From Gordius sp. MW1 (lineage: Eukaryota; Nematomorpha; Gordioida; Gordea; Gordiidae): a DNA stretch of 64,000 nt. Where the stretch lies: assembly GCA_964036665.1 (NCBI GenBank), contig OZ038532.1:15704537-15768536 (forward strand). Direction: 5' to 3'. The notes beneath the pieces are model-generated. The model saw nothing but the letters and a program-made list of their open reading frames with translations. It was not told the origin of the DNA and searched no databases. The position numbers and the translations under genes are program-made. Below, in pieces: positions 59,791 through 64,000 of the stretch (position 1 is its first letter; each line of letters begins with the position of its first letter).

Positions 59791-62731
59791 AATTTGAGAA
59801 TCCTATTATCCTCGATTGACTTCCGAAAAGAGGTTTTAAGCTGCGAGAACTATCAAGTTGACAAAAGACAACGTTTTATTGTTGCGATTAGTTTGTTGTA
59901 TCGCAACGTGAGTGCTTAATTTTTCAAAAATGCACTATGCGATCATGATTTTAAAGTAATAGTTTTCTGATTCTGATAAATTTTTACTTTTTATCATCGA
60001 AACCACGTCTTAAAACGACAACTTTCATCGGATGCATACGGTTGAAAGAAAAATATGTGAAAAATTTTGAGGTAAAAATATTTATTTTTTTCGATCTATG
60101 TGAAAGAGCATAAAAAAATATATAAAAGTGAGCCAATTTGAGAATCCTATTATCCTCGATTGACTTCCGAAAAGAGGTTTTAAGCTGCGAGAACTATCAT
60201 TTTGACAAAAGACAACGTTTTATTGTTGCGATTAGTTTGTTGTATCGCAACGTGAGTGCTTAATTTTTCAAAAATGCACTATGCGATCATGATTTTAAAG
60301 TAATAGTTTTCTGATTCTGATAAATTTTTACTTTTTATCATCGAAACCACGTCTTAAAACGACAACTTTCATCGGATGCATACGGTTGAAAGAAAAATAT
60401 GTGAAAAATTTTGAGGTAAAAATATTTATTTTTTTCGATCTATGTGAAAGAGCATAAAAAAATATATAAAAGTGAGCCAATTTGAGAATCCTATTATCCT
60501 CGATTGACTTCCGAAAAGAGTTTTTAAGCTGCGAGAACTATCAAGTTGACAAATAACAATGTTTTATTGTTGCGATTAGTTTGTTGTAACGCAACGTGAT
60601 GCTTAATTTTTTAAAATGGCTCTATGCGATCATGATTTCAAAGTAATAGTTTCAGATTCTGATAAATTTTTACTTGGGATCATAGAAACCACGTCTGAAA
60701 ACGACAACTTTCATCGGATGCATACGGTTGAAAGAAAAATATGTGAAAAATTTTGAGGTAAAAATAGTTATTTTTTTCGATTCTATGTGAAAGAGCATGA
60801 AAAAATATATAAAAGTAAGCCAATTTGAGAATCCTATTATCCTCGATTGACTTCCGAAAAGAGGTTTTAAGCTGCGAGAACTATCATTTTGACAAAAGAC
60901 AACGTTTTATTGTTGCGATTAGTTTGTTGTATCGCAACGTGATGCTTTATTTTTGAAAATGGCTCTATGCGATCATGATTTCAAAGTAATAGTTTCAGAT
61001 TCTGATAAATTTTTACTTGGGATCATAGAAACCACGTCTGAAAACGACAACTTTCATCGGATGCATACGGTTGAAAGAAAAATATGTGAAAAATTTTGAG
61101 GTAAAAATATTTATTTTTTTCGATTCTATGTGAAAGAGCATGAAAAAATATAAAAGTAAGCCAATTTGAGAATCCTATTATCCTCGATTGACTTCCGAAA
61201 AGAGGTTTTAAGCTGCGAGAACTATCATTTTGACAAAAGACAACGTTTTATTGTTGCGATTAGTTTGTTGTATCGCAACGTGAGTGTTTAATTTTTCAAA
61301 AATGCACTATGCGATCAAGATTTCAAAGTAACATTTCTCTGATTCTGATAAATTTTTACTTGGGATCATAGAAACCACGTCTGAAAACGACAACTTTCAT
61401 CGGATGAATACGGTTCAAAGAAAAATGTGTGAAAAATTTTGAGGTAAATAAATTTATTTTTTTCAATTCTATGTAAAAGAGCATGAAAAAATATATAAAA
61501 GTAAGCCAATTTGAGAATCCTATTATCCTCGATTGACTTCCGAAAAGAGGTTTTAAGCTGCGAGAACTATCATTTTGACAAAAGACAACGTTTTATTGTT
61601 GCGATTAGTTTGTTGTATCGCAACGTGAGTGCTTAATTTTTCAAAAATGCACTATGCGATCATGATTTTAAAGTAATAGTTTTCTGATTCTGATAAATTT
61701 TTACTTGGGATCATAGAAACCACATCTGAAAACGACAACTTTCATCGGATGCATACGGTTGAAAGAAAAATATGTGAAAAATTTTGAGGTAAAAACATTT
61801 ATTTTTTTCGATTCTATGTGAAAGAGCATGAAAAAATATATAAAAGTAAGCCAATTTGTGAATCCTATTATCATCGATTGACTTCCGAAAAGAGGTTTTA
61901 AGCTGCGAGAACTATCATTTTGACAAAAGACAACGTTTTATTGTTGCGATTAGTTTGTTGTATCGCAACGTGATGCTTAATTTTTGAAAATGGCTCTATG
62001 CGATCATGATTTCAAAGTAATAGTTTTCAGATTCTGATAAATTTTTACTTGGGATCATAGAAACCACGTCTGAAAACGACAACTCTCATCGGATGAATAC
62101 GGTTCAAAGAAAAATATGTGGGAAATTTTGAGGTAAAAACATTTATTTTTTTCGATTCTATGTGAAAGAGCATGAAAAAATATATAAAAGTAAGCCAATT
62201 TGAGAATCCTATTATCATCGATTGACTTCCGAAAAGAGGTTTTAAGCTGCGAGAACTATCATTTTGACAAAAGACAACGTTTTATTGTTGCGATTAGTTT
62301 GTTGTATCGCAACGTGAGTGCTTAATTTTTCAAAAATGCACTAGGCGATCATGATTTTAAAGTAATAGTTTTCTGATTCTGATAAATTTTTACTTGGGAT
62401 CATAGAAACCACGTCTGAAAACGACAACTTTCATCGGATGCATACGGTTGAAAGAAAAATATGTGAAAAATTTTGAGGTAAAAACATTTATTTTTTTCGA
62501 TTCTATGTGAAAGAGCATGAAAAAATATATAAAAGTAAGCCAATTTGAGAATCCTATTATCCTCGATTGACTTCCGAAAAGAGGTTTTAAGCTGCGAGAA
62601 CTATCATTTTGACAAAAGACAACGTTTTATTGTTGCGATTAGTTTGTTGTATCGCAACGTGAGTGCTTAATTTTTCAAAAATGCACTATGCGATCATGAT
62701 TTTAAAGTAATAGTTTTCTGATTCTGATAAA
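59791..62731 (+). repeat. 2.9 kb segment, copy 2
   Basis: Copy of 53945-56885 (offset 5,846-5,847 bp): AACGCAACG at 60588, ATGCTTTATT at 60942, ATCAAGATTTC near 61316, GCACTAGGCG at 62338. Private changes include GAGTTTTTAAG (near 60518) and AACAATGTTTT (near 60556). It ends where CTTGGGATC here is CTTTTTATC in copy 1. Confidence 0.9.
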
Positions 62732-64000
62732 TTTTTACTTGGGATCATAGAAACCACGTCTGAAAACGACAACTTTCATCGGATGCATACGGTTGAAAGA
62801 AAAATATATGAAAAATTTTGAGGTAAAAACATTTATTTTTTTCGATTCTATGTGAAAGAGCATGAAAAAATATATAAAAGTAAGCCAATTTGAGAATCCT
62901 ATTATCATCGATTGACTTCCTAAAAGAGGTTTTAAGCTGCGAGAACTATCATTTTGACAAAAGACAACGTTTTATTGTTGCGATTAGTTTGATGTATCGC
63001 AACGTGATGCTTAATTTTTGAAAATGGCTCTATGCGATCATGATTTCAAAGTAATAGTTTTCAGATTCTGATAAATTTTTACTTGGGATCATAGAAACCA
63101 CGTCTGAAAACGACAACTCTCATCGGATGAATACGGTTCAAAGAAAAATATGTGGGAAATTTTGAGGTAAAAATATTTATTTTTTTCAATTCTATGTGAA
63201 AGAGCATGAAAAAATATATAAAAGTAAGCCAATTTGAGAATCCTATTATCCTCGATTGACTTCCGAAAAGGGGTTTTAAGCTGCGAGAACTATCATTTTG
63301 ACAAAAGACAACGTTTTATTGTTGCGATTAGTTTGTTGTATCGCAACGTGAGTGTTTAATTTTTCAAAAATGCACTATGCGATCATGATTTCAAAATAAC
63401 ATTTCTCTGATTCTGATAAATTTTTACTTGGGATCATAGAAACCACGTCTGAAAACGACAACTTTCATCGGATGAATACGGTTCAAAGAAAAATATGTGA
63501 AAATTTTTGAGGTAAAAATATTTATTTTTTTCAATTCTATGTGTAAGAGCATGAAAAAATGTATAAAAGTAAGCCAATTTGAGAATCCTATTATCCTCGA
63601 TTGACTTCCGAAAAGAGGTTTTAAGCTGCGAGAACTATCATTTTGCCAAAAGACAACGTTTTATTGTTGCGATTAGTTTGTTGTATCGCAACGTGAGTGC
63701 TTAATTTTCAAAAATGCACTATGCGATCATGATTTTAAAGTAATAGTTTTCTGATTCTGAAAATTTTTTACTTTTTATCATCGAAACCACGTCTTAAAAC
63801 GACAACTTTCATCGGATGCATACGGTTGAAAGAAAAATATGTGAAAAATTTTGAGGTAAAAATATTTATTTTTTCGATTCTATGTAAAAGAGCATGAAAA
63901 AATATATAAAAGTAAGCCAATTTGAGAATTCTATTATCCTCGATTGACTTCCGAAAAGAGGTTTTAAGCTGCGAGAACTATCATTTTGACAAAAGACAAC
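62732..64000 (+). repeat. Last monomers; array continues off the edge
   Basis: About 3.7 monomers. The order GTGGGAAAT, GGGG, TTTCAAAATAACATTT (near 63390), GTGTAAGAGC with ATGTATAAAAG (near 63540) repeats that at 32.0-32.5 kb. Private changes: ATATATGAAAAAT (near 62806), CTTCCTAAAAG (near 62917), GTTTGATGTATCGC (near 62987), TTTTGCCAAAAG (near 63643) and CTGAAAATTTTTTAC (near 63756). The array is cut by the window end at 64000. Confidence 0.9.

Larger units (their letters stand above)
3608..64000 (+). repeat. Satellite array, right arm
   Basis: About 176 monomers of roughly 344 bp, all in one orientation, running off the right edge of the window. Each monomer can be followed by 'GTAAGCCAATTTGAG', 'GCTGCGAGAACTATCA', 'GCGATTAGTTTGTTG' and 'CATCGGATGCATACGG' or close variants. 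Diagnostic sites differ between monomers: GTGAGTGC, GTGAGTGT or GTGATGC; CTTTTTATC or CTTGGGATC; GATGCATACGG with GTTGAAAG, or GATGAATACGG with GTTCAAAG; GTGAAAAAT or GTGGGAAAT; GAGG or GGGG. These combinations define monomer types and reveal multi-monomer blocks. No unique, non-satellite sequence interrupts the array. Confidence 0.97.

Noticed and set aside
3608..64000. CRISPR array
   Set aside because: The repeat is regular but the whole 344 bp unit is repeated; there are no short repeats separated by unique spacers.
3608..64000. Transposon or retroelement insertion
   Set aside because: No unique sequence, terminal inverted repeats, target duplications or coding remnants interrupt the array. 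The size changes are whole monomers or small deletions.
3608..64000. Telomeric repeats, rRNA or tRNA genes
   Set aside because: No runs of short telomere-type repeats and no conserved RNA gene sequence were seen at any place in the window.

Overview
The whole window is one satellite DNA array. I see no protein-coding gene, RNA gene, mobile element or CRISPR array in it. The repeat is a monomer of about 344 bp (roughly 31% G+C) arranged head to tail, about 186 copies in 64 kb. A megasatellite-like array of this kind, with monomer variants arranged in multi-monomer (higher-order) blocks, is typical of eukaryotic centromeric or pericentromeric heterochromatin. I could not recognise the satellite family or name the species. 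CpG dinucleotides are not depleted (13 per consensus monomer), which fits a genome with little cytosine methylation, or a very young array; this is inference.

Layout. Positions 1-3607 hold about 10.5 monomers in one orientation. At 3607/3608 the orientation flips, and positions 3608-64000 hold about 176 monomers in the opposite orientation without another flip. I use the right-arm orientation as '+'. The flip joins two different phases of the monomer with at most one base of overlap.

Within the right arm the order of monomer variants reveals a patchwork of duplications. A four-monomer block occurs at about 4.9, 10.7 and 46.2 kb. A large segment at 15.3-23.9 kb recurs almost base for base at 25.6-33.5 kb, the second copy lacking exactly two monomers (690 bp). 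A 2,024 bp unit is directly duplicated at 32.7-36.8 kb. A 12-monomer segment (30.7-34.8 kb) recurs at 39.2-43.3 kb. A roughly 1.75 kb block repeats with a six-monomer (2,059 bp) offset at 49.4-53.2 kb. A 2.9 kb segment at 53.9-56.9 kb recurs at 59.8-62.7 kb. Several copies differ from each other by exactly one, two or three monomers, as expected from unequal exchange between misaligned repeats.

Each monomer carries an 8-bp inverted repeat with an 11-base loop, an 8-bp perfect palindrome and a TATA-box-like element. These are the only candidate functional sites. Open reading frames of up to 91 codons are by-products of the repeat. No undescribed gene system is visible; the interest lies in the structure and recent history of the array.
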